Positions 44,161-52,575 are shown, counted from the first letter of the stretch. The stretch is 63,259 nt of DNA from Deltaproteobacteria bacterium (GCA_020444045.1 JAHLLS010000031.1:1-63259); one strand, 5' to 3'. Numbers and translations are program-made. The notes: a model not told the origin generated them from the letters alone.

Positions 44161-45168
44161 CTAAAATTGCCTCAGAAATCTCAAATCGTTGTTGAAGAAC
44201 TTGCGGATATCATCAATGCCGTATTTGAGCATGGCGATACGCTCAACCCCCATTCCGAAAGCAAATCCGGAATACTGTGTCGTGTCATATCCGACACTAC
44301 GGAACACATTGGGGTGCACCATTCCGGATCCCAGTATTTCCAGCCACCCGGAGTGGGAACAGACACGACATCCCTTTCCGCGGCACATCACGCACAAGAT
44401 ATCGACCTCGGCACTCGGCTCGGTAAAGGGGAAAAAACTCGGACGGAATCGCAAACTTGTCTGCGCATCGAACATGGCATGCACAAACGCGGTCAAGGTG
44501 CCTTTCAAATCCGCAAACGATACCTGGTCATCAACAAGCAAACCTTCCACCTGATGAAACATCGGGGTGTGGGTCAGGTCGGAATCGCAGCGATAAACTT
44601 TTCCGGGAGCAATAACGGCCACGGGAGGCGACTGTTTTTCCATGACCCGTATCTGCATCGGCGATGTCTGGGTCCGCAGGACAATATTATCAGATACGTA
44701 AAACGTGTCCTGCATGTCGCGCGCCGGGTGATATTTCGGGACATTGAGGGCCTCGAAATTATAATAATCCAACTCTACTTCGGGTCCTTCGGCAATGCTG
44801 AACCCCATCCGTTCGAAAATATCGCAAATTTCCCGCGTTATCCGCGTAATAGGATGCTGTGAGCCCGGCGTTAACGGGCGCCCCGGGAGAGAGACGTCGA
44901 TCCCCTCCTCGCGCTTTGCCACACCCGCCTTGAGACGCTCGCCATGATCCTTGATGGCTGCTTCGAGCTTCTTCTTGGCGATATTGGCCTTTTTTCCGGC
45001 TTCGGCGCGTTGCTCCGGCGGCAAGCTGGCAATGTTGCGTAAAAAGGCTGTCAAACGACCCTTGCGCCCTAAATAACGAACGTTAATCGTTTCCAGGGCC
45101 TCCAGGTCGGACACGCCGGCTAATGCGTCGTGAGCCTCCTGATATATTTCATCTATCGACTTATCCAC
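44161..45168 (-). CDS. pheS: phenylalanyl-tRNA synthetase alpha subunit
   Basis: The 335-residue class II synthetase subunit activates Phe. An N-terminal coiled-coil domain is followed by motif 1 (RITREICDIFERMGFSIAEGPEVE), motif 2 (RCDSDLTHTPMFHQVEGLLVD) and motif 3 (GFAFGMGVERIAML). A CxxC-type pair (CVMCRGKGCRVC) lies in the insert before motif 3. The start is GTG at 45168, with a weak Shine-Dalgarno sequence; no better ATG is near. It is separated from rplT by 109 bp that contain an inverted repeat. Confidence 0.96.
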   Translation of the reverse strand: MDKSIDEIYQEAHDALAGVSDLEALETINVRYLGRKGRLTAFLRNIASLPPEQRAEAGKKANIAKKKLEAAIKDHGERLKAGVAKREEGIDVSLPGRPLTPGSQHPITRITREICDIFERMGFSIAEGPEVELDYYNFEALNVPKYHPARDMQDTFYVSDNIVLRTQTSPMQIRVMEKQSPPVAVIAPGKVYRCDSDLTHTPMFHQVEGLLVDDQVSFADLKGTLTAFVHAMFDAQTSLRFRPSFFPFTEPSAEVDILCVMCRGKGCRVCSHSGWLEILGSGMVHPNVFRSVGYDTTQYSGFAFGMGVERIAMLKYGIDDIRKFFNNDLRFLRQF

Positions 45169-45219
45169 AGTTGTCGCTCAATCTTATGCTTAGGGAAGAA
45201 AAAATTGCAGGGGAAGGGG

Positions 45220-45253
45220 GTGGCAGGCCCTGGAGGGAAACACAGCCTGCCAC
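45220..45253 (-). repeat. inverted repeat between rplT and pheS
   Basis: On the minus strand, GTGGCAGGC and GCCTGCCAC are perfect 9-bp arms around a 16-base loop, followed at a distance by a TTTTTT tract. It could be a weak attenuator separating the ribosomal genes from pheST. Confidence 0.4.
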
Positions 45254-45277
45254 GCATCACCCCGATAGGTATTGACG

Positions 45278-45622
45278 TTACTGCGATGCCAGAGTGGCGA
45301 TTTGGGTAAAACCGGCGGGATCGGAAACGGCGAGATCGGCCAAAATTTTTCGATCCAGCTCAATGCCCGTATTTTTAAGTCCATGCATGAACCTGCTGTA
45401 GGACAGGTCATTCATGCGCGCCGCCGCATTGATTCGGACGATCCACAATCGCCTGAAGTCGCGCTTGCGGACCCGGCGGTCACGGTAAGCGTACATGAGG
45501 GCCTTGTCGACCGCGTCCGCTGCCGTTCGGAATAGTTTACTGTGGCCGCCACGAAACCCCTTGGCCAGTTTCAATACTTTTTTTCGCCGTCTGCGGGCTT
45601 TGAACCCTCTTTTAATTCGCAT
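45278..45622 (-). CDS. rplT: 50S ribosomal protein L20
   Basis: L20 is an early 50S assembly protein and, in many bacteria, a translational repressor of its own operon. The 114-residue protein has the classical basic N-terminus (RIKRGFKARRRRKKVLKLAKGFRG cut at FRG) and RLWIVRINAAARMNDLSYSRFMHGL. Standard length. AAGGAG precedes the ATG at 45622, immediately after a long stem in the rpmI-rplT spacer. Confidence 0.97.
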   Translation of the reverse strand: MRIKRGFKARRRRKKVLKLAKGFRGGHSKLFRTAADAVDKALMYAYRDRRVRKRDFRRLWIVRINAAARMNDLSYSRFMHGLKNTGIELDRKILADLAVSDPAGFTQIATLASQ

Positions 45623-45637
45623 GGTGTTTTCTCCTTA

Positions 45638-45703
45638 GGCCTTGAACCCCCTCTGAGCATTGCGCCCGCCTTGAAAGACGTCCGCGTGCCTCAGGGTTCG
45701 GCC
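45638..45703 (-). promoter_or_regulatory. long imperfect stem in the rpmI-rplT spacer
   Basis: On the minus strand the segments GGCCGAACCCTGAG and CTCAGAGGGGGTTCAAGGCC can pair with small bulges, closing a loop of about 30 bases. The stem ends immediately before the rplT Shine-Dalgarno sequence. It could mask rplT and serve L20 autoregulation or coupling; this is inferred from position. Confidence 0.45.
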
Positions 45704-45759
45704 ATTTTCAATCGTCTTGCCGGACCCCGCACAGCAGAGCCCGTCGCGCACCGGATGCC

Positions 45760-45957
45760 TTACCCGTTGGGCAGCAGCAACCGCAATTCACGCATATCGG
45801 ATTTGTCAATAATCTGGCTTTGGCGCAGCGAACGTTTCCGCTTCCGCGATTTTTTCGTCAAAATGTGGCTGGCATGGGATTTATTGTAGACAAACTTGCC
45901 GGAGCCCGTCTTTTTAAACCGTTTTGCGGCCGCACGGTTGGTTTTGATTTTTGGCAT
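45760..45957 (-). CDS. rpmI: 50S ribosomal protein L35
   Basis: The 65-residue basic protein begins PKIKTNRAAAKRFKKTGSG and contains the family's KSHASHILTKKSRKRKRSLR. Standard length. AAGGAG lies before the ATG. It sits between infC and rplT as in most bacteria. Confidence 0.96.
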   Translation of the reverse strand: MPKIKTNRAAAKRFKKTGSGKFVYNKSHASHILTKKSRKRKRSLRQSQIIDKSDMRELRLLLPNG

Positions 45958-46186
45958 GCGTATATCTCCTTGTCATACTCTTTTATGAGAGGCGTGGCAC
46001 GCGCGGCCAAGCCCCCAGCAAATTTTTCAATATGGCGCCATCATCGCCAAAAAAGCTTTGGCGTGGCCGGATTTTTACAGGCCCACGCCAACTCCGTTGC
46101 GAATGCCGCAACGCTCATTTAAATCAGGCGCTGGGAACCCAGCGGCCATTGAAAGCAATGCGAATGAGAAGGGAATGTCGTCTGAA

Positions 46187-46726
46187 TTATTTAGGCGACA
46201 AGACCATCATCATGGTGCGGCCTTCAAACTTGGGATACTGCTCAACGATGGCAATTTCTTCAAGATCGGTCGCAATTTGCTGCAACAACTGTCGTCCGCG
46301 GTCTGAAAGCGTAATTTCACGCCCCCGGAAAACAACCGTCACCTTAACTTTATCCTTCCGCCCAAGAAATTTCCGGATATGGCCGATTTTCGTCATAAGA
46401 TCGTGATCGCCGGTCTTCGGCCGAACTTTGATTTCTTTTACCTGGAAGGTGCTTTGTTTCTTTTTGGCTTCCTGCTTTTTTTTGGTCTGCTCGTATTTGT
46501 AACGCCCATAGTCCATTATTTTGCAAACCGGCGGGGCTGCGCTGGGCGAAACTTCCACCAAATCAAGACCAAAACCAGCGGCGGCCGTCAAGGCTTCTTC
46601 TATCGGCACAACACCCAACTGGTTGCCTTCGGGGTCAATCACTCTGACTTCGCGCGCGCGTATATCACGATTGATATTAACACGATCCGACCTGTTTGGC
46701 TGAAATGTCCTTCTTGGTTGAGCTAT
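46187..46726 (-). CDS. infC: translation initiation factor IF-3, probable AUA start
   Basis: IF-3 binds the 30S subunit and checks start codons and initiator tRNA. The 179-residue product runs from RVNINRDIRAREVRVIDPEG through the linker YKYEQTKKKQEAKKKQ to VKVTVVFRGREI and the end EQYPKFEGRTMMMVLSPK. I take AUA 46726-46724 as the start because GGAGG lies exactly 7 bases upstream and no ATG, GTG or TTG is better placed; the product then has the normal length. Rare initiator codons are the known basis of IF-3 self-regulation, usually AUU. An in-frame TTG upstream is the alternative. Confidence 0.85.
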   Translation of the reverse strand: MAQPRRTFQPNRSDRVNINRDIRAREVRVIDPEGNQLGVVPIEEALTAAAGFGLDLVEVSPSAAPPVCKIMDYGRYKYEQTKKKQEAKKKQSTFQVKEIKVRPKTGDHDLMTKIGHIRKFLGRKDKVKVTVVFRGREITLSDRGRQLLQQIATDLEEIAIVEQYPKFEGRTMMMVLSPK

Positions 46727-46974
46727 GCTTCCACCTCCCAACGGAATTAGGGTTTCACAGTGACCGACGGGGATGCTGTACATCAGGCCCGGTGCGGTCA
46801 AAAAAGCGCATCATACCATCTATGCACCTATGAATGAGGGCATATGCAACTGTGTAGAAAGTTGCCTATATCGGACAACCTTAGGAAATGCAAGTAAAAA
46901 ATGCAAGTAAAAATACCCGCTGAAAGCCCCTTCAGACGGTATTCACGCAGGGCACCGGAAGGATAGCAAAACGG

Positions 46975-47475
46975 TTATTGCCCGGCCGTATAATTCGCCA
47001 ACAGACTGCCTTTCCAATAGTCATTGGCAGGATCGGCGAAAAACGCCTGAAACAAATCGACGCTGGCGGCTCGCATGACCCCCCCGATCACGCGTGGCTT
47101 CAATGCCTGGTAGAGGGGTGGCAACGATGCGAAGTCGCACCGGGTGCCACCGCCCATAACGTCCTCATAGGCATATACCACCCGTCCGATACGGCTCAAA
47201 GTCAACGCCGCAAAGCACATCAGGCAGGGCTCCATGGTGCTGTATACGACCAGATCCTCTGGGGAAAAATCGGCATCCGAAACATCCAGGCGCCTCAAGG
47301 CCGCCATCTCGGCATGATCGATTTCGTTGGGGCGTCGCGAACGGGTTCCTGAGCGGGCACCGCTGGCGATGATGCGGTCTTGGTGCACTATGACGCAGCC
47401 CACCGGGAACTCCCCTATCGTCAGGGCCTGGCGCGCCTCCTTTAAGGCTAGCGCCATGAAATCGTGGTCATCCAT
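46975..47475 (-). CDS. nucleoside/tRNA adenosine deaminase-like protein (TadA family)
   Basis: The 166-residue zinc deaminase has the motif HAEMAAL near residue 61 and PCLMCFAAL near residue 92, giving the His and two Cys zinc ligands and the proton-shuttle Glu. N-terminal MALALKEARQALTIGEFPVGCVIV is typical. It may be TadA (A34 to I in tRNA-Arg) or a guanine/cytosine deaminase; the family cannot be split by eye. The ATG at 47475 follows AAAAGGA; an extension to 47499 lacks a Shine-Dalgarno sequence. A TATA-poor 248-bp gap precedes infC. Confidence 0.85.
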   Translation of the reverse strand: MDDHDFMALALKEARQALTIGEFPVGCVIVHQDRIIASGARSGTRSRRPNEIDHAEMAALRRLDVSDADFSPEDLVVYSTMEPCLMCFAALTLSRIGRVVYAYEDVMGGGTRCDFASLPPLYQALKPRVIGGVMRAASVDLFQAFFADPANDYWKGSLLANYTAGQ

Positions 47476-47511
47476 TGGGTCCTTTTCCCCGTATACCATT
47501 TTCTGAAATTT

Positions 47512-48072
47512 TCAGCGGTGCTCATATTCACACACGCTGTCGTCGCAGGGACAACGGCCATCCACCTCGTAAGCATACAGGATCCGAGCCGCCATCTCGC
47601 GATGGTGGCGAGAAACCGGTCGGACGTCACAGGACCGAATGCGGGTTTCCAATGCCTTTCGCGAAAAAATCCGGTCAAAACCGCTTTCAATCCCTTCACC
47701 CGTGTAATTGTTTAAGATATCGGCATCTTTACCATTCGTAACCACACTGAAGGGGATCTGATAGGGCGCCAAGAGCCTCGAAGCGGCAATCGCGACTTGA
47801 TGGCGTGTCGTCAGAGATCCAGGGGCGTATTTGATCAACAACACGATTCGCTCGTCAAAATGAACGATCAGGTCGAGCCGCACCCTTGCCCGTTTGTCAC
47901 CTATATCAATATCGATGGGAACCCGGGGTGTCAAATCTTCCCGGCGGAACCCCTTGTCCTCTACCAGCAGGCGGGCAATCTCCTGACGGTAACGCTCGTC
48001 AAGGGTGTCTTCGCGGGTTTCACCGGTCAAATAATCGACCGTTTCGCCCAAAACGAGATGGTGTCCCCCCAA
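47512..48072 (-). CDS. orphan type I restriction R N-domain-like protein (HSDR_N_2)
   Basis: The 186-residue protein resembles the N-terminal nuclease-like module found in type I restriction HsdR subunits and many stand-alone proteins: RYRQEIARLLVEDKGFRREDL, RVRLDLIVHFDERIVLLIKYAPG, SRLLAPYQIPFSVVTNGKDA. The expected ExK of the PD-(D/E)xK site is altered to IK, so nuclease activity is doubtful. A Cys cluster (CPCDDSVCEYEH) ends the protein. No hsdM, hsdS or helicase adjoins it. The start is TTG 48072, with GGAGG 7 bases upstream. Confidence 0.7.
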   Translation of the reverse strand: MGGHHLVLGETVDYLTGETREDTLDERYRQEIARLLVEDKGFRREDLTPRVPIDIDIGDKRARVRLDLIVHFDERIVLLIKYAPGSLTTRHQVAIAASRLLAPYQIPFSVVTNGKDADILNNYTGEGIESGFDRIFSRKALETRIRSCDVRPVSRHHREMAARILYAYEVDGRCPCDDSVCEYEHR

Positions 48073-48201
48073 TTGACAGCCTCCGTCCTTTTACCTATTG
48101 AATGCATTAGACCTTTACAAGGTCCCATAAAGCCGGATAGAATCATTGTCGACGATATTGACACGCATTAACTTAGTTTCCGAAACACCCCGTGTAAAGT
48201 C

Positions 48202-49317
48202 ATGAATTTTAGTCCGCTACCCCACAGAATGTGGCCCAACAAAAATGGCGAAGGCCCCGCCGCGTCCCTTCGAGAGCAATTCGAAGCCCGGGAACGGCGG
48301 TTTATGTCTCCTTTTGGCAGCTTGAGTTCCAAAGCCCGCCGGCGCGTCATGGATACCGCGCCCTGTCCGGTTCGCACTGCCTTTCAACAGGACCGCGACC
48401 GAATCGTTTACTCCAATGCCTTTCGTCGCCTGAAATACAAGACCCAGGTCTTCCTCAACCCCTTGGGTGACGAATATCGTACCCGTCTTACGCATACACT
48501 GGAAGTCGCTCAAATCGCCCGTACCATTGCACGGGCCATGTTTCTGAATGAAGACTTGGCCGAGGCCATTGCCCTGGGACACGATCTGGGACACACCCCG
48601 TTCGGGCACGGTGGCGAAATGGCGCTCAAAGAAATTTATTCCCCTGGATTTACCCACAACAAGCAGAGCCTGCGCGTGGTCGATCGCCTCGAAAACAACG
48701 GGCGGGGATTAAATCTGACGTTGGCGGTGCGCGATGGCATTCTGAAGCATTCCAAAGGATTCGGCCGGGTGATGCCGGACAATCCTGCGGAACTGCCCAC
48801 TACCGCCGAAGGCCGTATTGTTCGTTTCGCCGACATCATGGCTTATTTGAACCATGATTTGGATGATGCCATCCGTAGCGGTGTTATTGACGCCCGTCAA
48901 GTTCCCGAGGTATGCCTGCGCATACTGGGAAAATCGCACTCCGAACGCGCCATCCGCATGATTCGCGATTTGATTACCAACAGCCGCACCACTGAAAATG
49001 GCCTTGATTTACAAATGAGTGGTTCCGTCAATGAGGCCATGCAGACCTTGCGGCATTTTCTCTACGAAAACGTCTATCGCTCGGAAAAGGTCCATCAGGA
49101 ATTCATCAAAGCCAAAAAAATCCTGTCCGATCTATATGCTCACTTTCTCGGAAACGAGTCCGATCTGCAGGAAGAGTTGCGATCGCTGGAAATGAACGGC
49201 TGTAATGACCGTTCGCAGCCGCGCGAACGGCTCGTGTGCGATTTACTGGCCAGCATGACGGACCGCTATGCCATGAACCTCTATAAACGCATTTTCTTTC
49301 CTTCCCCAACGATCTGA
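48202..49317 (+). CDS. deoxyguanosine triphosphohydrolase-like HD protein (dGTPase)
   Basis: The 371-residue protein is of the Dgt family. It hydrolyses dNTPs to deoxynucleosides and triphosphate. HD residues are in RLTHTLEVAQIAR and LGHDLGHTPFGHGGE. The N-terminal RTAFQQDRDRIVYSNAFRRLKYKTQVF is diagnostic, and IVRFADIMAYLNHDLDDAI gives the last Asp. The first 30 residues are atypical, so the true start may lie downstream (another ATG is at 48229). No Shine-Dalgarno sequence is clear. It overlaps nothing and is divergent from the HSDR_N gene by 129 bp. Confidence 0.88.
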   Translation: MNFSPLPHRMWPNKNGEGPAASLREQFEARERRFMSPFGSLSSKARRRVMDTAPCPVRTAFQQDRDRIVYSNAFRRLKYKTQVFLNPLGDEYRTRLTHTLEVAQIARTIARAMFLNEDLAEAIALGHDLGHTPFGHGGEMALKEIYSPGFTHNKQSLRVVDRLENNGRGLNLTLAVRDGILKHSKGFGRVMPDNPAELPTTAEGRIVRFADIMAYLNHDLDDAIRSGVIDARQVPEVCLRILGKSHSERAIRMIRDLITNSRTTENGLDLQMSGSVNEAMQTLRHFLYENVYRSEKVHQEFIKAKKILSDLYAHFLGNESDLQEELRSLEMNGCNDRSQPRERLVCDLLASMTDRYAMNLYKRIFFPSPTI

Positions 49318-49330
49318 CGAATTCCAGCCA

Positions 49331-49936
49331 ATGCCTTTATCCTCCCGCCAGTTGCATGACATCCTTAAGGGGCAGGCCGATGCCATCCGGCAATTGCAGG
49401 CTATCTATGCGGCTATGGATGCCCGCTACGCCACGGCGGCCGATCATTATGGTTTTGAATGCCGGGGGTGTGACGATAGCTGCTGCCTGACCCGGTTCTA
49501 CCACCACACGCTCGTTGAGCTTGTCGGCCTTTTTTCCGGCTACCTCACACTGTCGGAGGACGAACGCCGCCTCGTCACCCAGAACGCACAGGCCTACTGC
49601 CATGTCGTATCCGAAGACGAGCGCCACAACCGCCGGACCCGCTATCTTTGTCCGCTGAACCGGGATACGCAATGCCTCCTCTACCGTGAGCGCCCCATGA
49701 TCTGCCGGCTTCACGGCATCCCGCACATCATGCGCCATCCTTACAAGGGGTTGATTACCGGCCCCGGATGCCACATCTTTGAAGCGACGGGTCAGCCGGT
49801 TGGCGGATCTCCGTTGGACCGAACACCACATTATATCGCGCTGGCCAACCTGGAAAAGGCGTTGCGAAATGCCACCGGGATCGGAACATCCGTGCGCCTT
49901 ACCGTTGCCCAGATGATCGCTTGCTTTGAGACCTAA
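49331..49936 (+). CDS. YkgJ-family cysteine-cluster protein
   Basis: The 201-residue protein carries the YkgJ cysteine set: CRGCDDSCC near residue 44, a middle CPLNRDTQCLLYRERPMICRLHG and a final CHIF. These may bind zinc or an Fe-S cluster; the biochemical role is unknown. It starts 13 bp after the dGTPase and ends 62 bp before the next YkgJ gene, in the same direction. No signal peptide. Confidence 0.82.
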   Translation: MPLSSRQLHDILKGQADAIRQLQAIYAAMDARYATAADHYGFECRGCDDSCCLTRFYHHTLVELVGLFSGYLTLSEDERRLVTQNAQAYCHVVSEDERHNRRTRYLCPLNRDTQCLLYRERPMICRLHGIPHIMRHPYKGLITGPGCHIFEATGQPVGGSPLDRTPHYIALANLEKALRNATGIGTSVRLTVAQMIACFET

Positions 49937-49998
49937 TGAACCACACCGGATCTGATGACCGGGGGTGCCCGACGATCGATTGATGGGGGAGCTACCGC

Positions 49999-50781
49999 AT
50001 GAAAACAATCCCGGACGACATGCTGGCGCAGCTACCCGGGCAATGCCTTAGAGCCAGCGACCGTTTCCGCTTCCGCTGCCATCCGGGCGTTGCCTGTTTC
50101 AACCGCTGTTGCCACAATCTCAACTTGTTTCTGTATCCCTATGATGTGATTCGTTTGAAACAAAACCTTGGTATCCGTTCCGATCAATTTATCGACCGCT
50201 ATGTCGATATCGTTCTGCGTGAAGGCAACCATTTCCCCGATGTCCTCCTGCGCATGGCAACGGATCGCGAGCAGGCCTGCCCTTTCCTGAGCGATGCGGG
50301 GTGCACGGTTTACCCGGATCGCCCGGACACCTGCCGCGCCTTTCCGGTCGAGCATGGCTTGCACTATGGCGAACCGGGAACCCCGCCCGAACGCATCGGT
50401 TTTTTCAGACCGCCCGCTTTTTGTTTGGGGGGGCAAGGCCCAGACGAATGGACGCTGGCGACCTGGGCCCAGGATCAAAATGCCGAAGAGCATCACAAAA
50501 TGACCCATAAATGGGCTGGCTTAAAGCGCTTGTTTGATCAAGACCCCTGGCAGGGTCAAGGACCAAACGGGCCCAGGGGCCGCATGGCGTTTATGGCCAC
50601 CTACAACATGGATGAATTCCGGGAATTTCTCCAGTCCAGCAGCTTTTTAAATCGCTACAAGGTCAAAAAAGATCTCTTGAACCGAATTCGCCGGGATGAC
50701 ACCGCGCTTCTGCGCTTCGGCATGGACTGGGTCAAGCTGTTTGTCTGGGGGATCCCCAGTAAAAAAATCCGGCCGCGCTGA
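49999..50781 (+). CDS. YkgJ-family cysteine-cluster protein
   Basis: The 260-residue protein has FRCHPGVACFNRCC near residue 26-38 (CxxxxxxCxxxCC), then CPFLSDAGCTVYPDRPDTCRAFP and CLGG, followed by an alpha-helical C-terminal part with NMDEFREFLQSSSF. GGGGGAG precedes the ATG at 49999. It resembles the YkgJ protein at 51649-52386 (both have FN(R/A)CC, TPYD/YPYD and DDxALL(R/T)F), which suggests duplication. Function unknown. Confidence 0.82.
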   Translation: MKTIPDDMLAQLPGQCLRASDRFRFRCHPGVACFNRCCHNLNLFLYPYDVIRLKQNLGIRSDQFIDRYVDIVLREGNHFPDVLLRMATDREQACPFLSDAGCTVYPDRPDTCRAFPVEHGLHYGEPGTPPERIGFFRPPAFCLGGQGPDEWTLATWAQDQNAEEHHKMTHKWAGLKRLFDQDPWQGQGPNGPRGRMAFMATYNMDEFREFLQSSSFLNRYKVKKDLLNRIRRDDTALLRFGMDWVKLFVWGIPSKKIRPR

Positions 50782-50812
50782 AAAGGACGGCTGCCGGTCC
50801 CAGCCCAACCGG

Positions 50813-51652
50813 CTATAAAACACCGGGCGGCATCGGGGCCACCTTCTCGCCCCCCAGCACATACCCCCCGTCAAGCCGAATAACACTACCCGACATAAAC
50901 GGGGCATCGTCGATGATAAAACGAACGGCCTTCACCACATCGTCGATCGTGCCGGTGCGCCCCAGCAGCGTGTGGTCGAGCAAGGCCTGTTTCTGATCAG
51001 GTTGGAGCAGCCTCCAGCCGCGTGTCATGGCCGCATGGCGGGTGGCAACCAGGCCCAACATGATTTCGTTGACCCGCACCTCCGGGGCGGCCACGCGGGC
51101 CCATGATTCCGTTAGCAATCCGACAGCCCGGTTGGCGGCGGCATAGCCATCGTTGAATATCATGCTGGCTGGGCCGCTGCGGCCAACCACGCCTGCAATG
51201 GATGACAGATTCACCACACAGCCATTGCCACTGTCTTTCAGATGCGGCAGCGCGGTATCGAATACCCAGCGCTTGGCCCGCAAGGTGGTCTCAATCTCGA
51301 GATCCCACTGGGCTCGTGTATATGGCCCATGCACCAGCGGCCATCCGCCGCGTTCGATATTATTGATCAGAATATCGAGACGCCCGAAGCGGGCCACCAC
51401 TGCCGGAATCAGCCGTAGAACGCTGTCACAATCGCGCAGGTCGACTTGAAATATATCGGCATTGGCGCCGAAAACCGCAAAATCCGCCTGCATCCCGGGG
51501 AGTTCGTCCTCCCAATCGTAATAGGTCAGGGCCACACGGCATCCCCGGCGGGCCAAATCCAGACCGATCCCTTTGCCGATACCCTTGATGGCACCCAGCA
51601 CCAGTGCGACAGGCGCCTCGCTGCCCGTTTCCGTTGTTACTGCCGCACTCAT
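50813..51652 (-). CDS. short-chain dehydrogenase/reductase with altered YxxxK
   Basis: The 279-residue SDR has the cofactor motif LGAIKGIGKGIG near residue 19, the NNxxG-like region ILINNIE, catalytic-region Ser (VVNLSSIAG) and Tyr170. The lysine normally four residues after Tyr is Asn174 (YAAAN), so classical activity may be lost or changed. The C-terminus FMSGSVIRLDGGYVLGG is normal. Possible roles are 3-oxoacyl reductase-like or a cofactor-binding regulator. The ATG overlaps the TGA of the YkgJ gene as ATGA. Confidence 0.8.
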   Translation of the reverse strand: MSAAVTTETGSEAPVALVLGAIKGIGKGIGLDLARRGCRVALTYYDWEDELPGMQADFAVFGANADIFQVDLRDCDSVLRLIPAVVARFGRLDILINNIERGGWPLVHGPYTRAQWDLEIETTLRAKRWVFDTALPHLKDSGNGCVVNLSSIAGVVGRSGPASMIFNDGYAAANRAVGLLTESWARVAAPEVRVNEIMLGLVATRHAAMTRGWRLLQPDQKQALLDHTLLGRTGTIDDVVKAVRFIIDDAPFMSGSVIRLDGGYVLGGEKVAPMPPGVL

Positions 51653-52386
51653 GCGGGAAGGGCCTTTCCGAACAACGCCCATTTGATCCAGGTATGAGCG
51701 AAGGTCAGCAGCGCCACATCGTCCGCCATCATTTGAGCCTGTTCCGCCTGATCCATCTCCAAGCTTTCCGGCACGCCATTTTCCTGCAGGTGCCGGCGAA
51801 ACCCATCCAGATCGTAAAGAGCCAAATGAAATATCCGCTGCTCCCGCAAATCGAGCGGCGCCGGATGCCATTGGTTTTTCATGCTGATGATGTCCATGAG
51901 CATGTCGTTGAACCGGTTGAAGTGCTCCAGATCCTGGTCCTCGATCCACTCTTTGACGGTTTGCGTGCGCGTCTGTTCACAGCCACAACAATGATTTTCG
52001 CGCATCAACGCGAAATGCTCGGTCACCTCTCCGGTTTCCCGCGACCGTGTGATGGCCCGTGCCAAGGGATAGGTCCGGCAGGATGAGGGGCGGTCTTCGT
52101 AGACTTGGCAGCCGTCATCGGATACGAACGGACACCGCAGATCATCACCGGGAACCGCCTTAAGACTGATGACCGGCAGCCCGGTCTGGGGTCCGAGGTG
52201 TTCGACCGCATAACGGCTTAAAAATTCGTTGGATGACAGTTGCAAACGGGATTTCAGCCGATAGATGTCGTAGGGCGTCAGAAACTGGTTGAGGTCTCGA
52301 CAGCAGGCATTGAAACAGGGGACGTCGGGGCCACACGCAAACTGAAAGCGGTCATGACGCCCCAAGGGTATCATATCGTTTTCCAT
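51649..52386 (-). CDS. YkgJ-family cysteine-cluster protein
   Basis: The 245-residue protein has FACGPDVPCFNACCRDL near residue 16-32, CPFVSDDGCQVYEDRPSSCRTYP, and a CCGC motif (ENHCCGCEQ), with a helical C-terminus (MMADDVALLTFAHTW). AAAGGTG precedes the ATG at 52386; a second ATG four codons later is possible. It is translationally coupled to the SDR, and its upstream region is shared with aprBA. Confidence 0.82.
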   Translation of the reverse strand: MENDMIPLGRHDRFQFACGPDVPCFNACCRDLNQFLTPYDIYRLKSRLQLSSNEFLSRYAVEHLGPQTGLPVISLKAVPGDDLRCPFVSDDGCQVYEDRPSSCRTYPLARAITRSRETGEVTEHFALMRENHCCGCEQTRTQTVKEWIEDQDLEHFNRFNDMLMDIISMKNQWHPAPLDLREQRIFHLALYDLDGFRRHLQENGVPESLEMDQAEQAQMMADDVALLTFAHTWIKWALFGKALPA

Positions 52387-52440
52387 CGTTCACCTTTCGT
52401 TGCTGCGAGAAGGAGAGAGCCCTTCCACTTGAGCGGTTTT

Positions 52441-52469
52441 CATACCATATGTGGTATTAAAATGGTATG
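52441..52469. repeat. inverted repeat, candidate operator
   Basis: The arms cataccat and atggtatg are separated by 13 bases, and an internal atacca/tggtat pair shares one arm. It lies 55 bp upstream of the YkgJ gene start (52386, minus strand) and about 78 bp upstream of the apr -35 box. Confidence 0.4.
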
Positions 52470-52546
52470 GCATTTCAACATCTGGCCCTGCCTCTCGAAA
52501 ACGCCGCAAACAGCCTGCCGGGCTGCGGTTCTTTCATCGAAAATTC

Positions 52547-52575
52547 TTGACAAGCTTAGGGTCGAATGATATTTA
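52547..52575 (+). promoter_or_regulatory. putative aprBA promoter
   Basis: A perfect TTGACA (52547-52552) is followed after 17 bp by TATTTA (52570-52575), with TG one base before it (extended -10). The ATG of aprB is 243 bp further, so the leader is long if this is the start region. Confidence 0.5.

Noticed and set aside
46886..46913. Two tandem copies of a 13-bp unit (atgcaagtaaaaa) upstream of infC
   Set aside because: Only two copies in A-rich DNA; neither a CRISPR nor a convincing iteron array.
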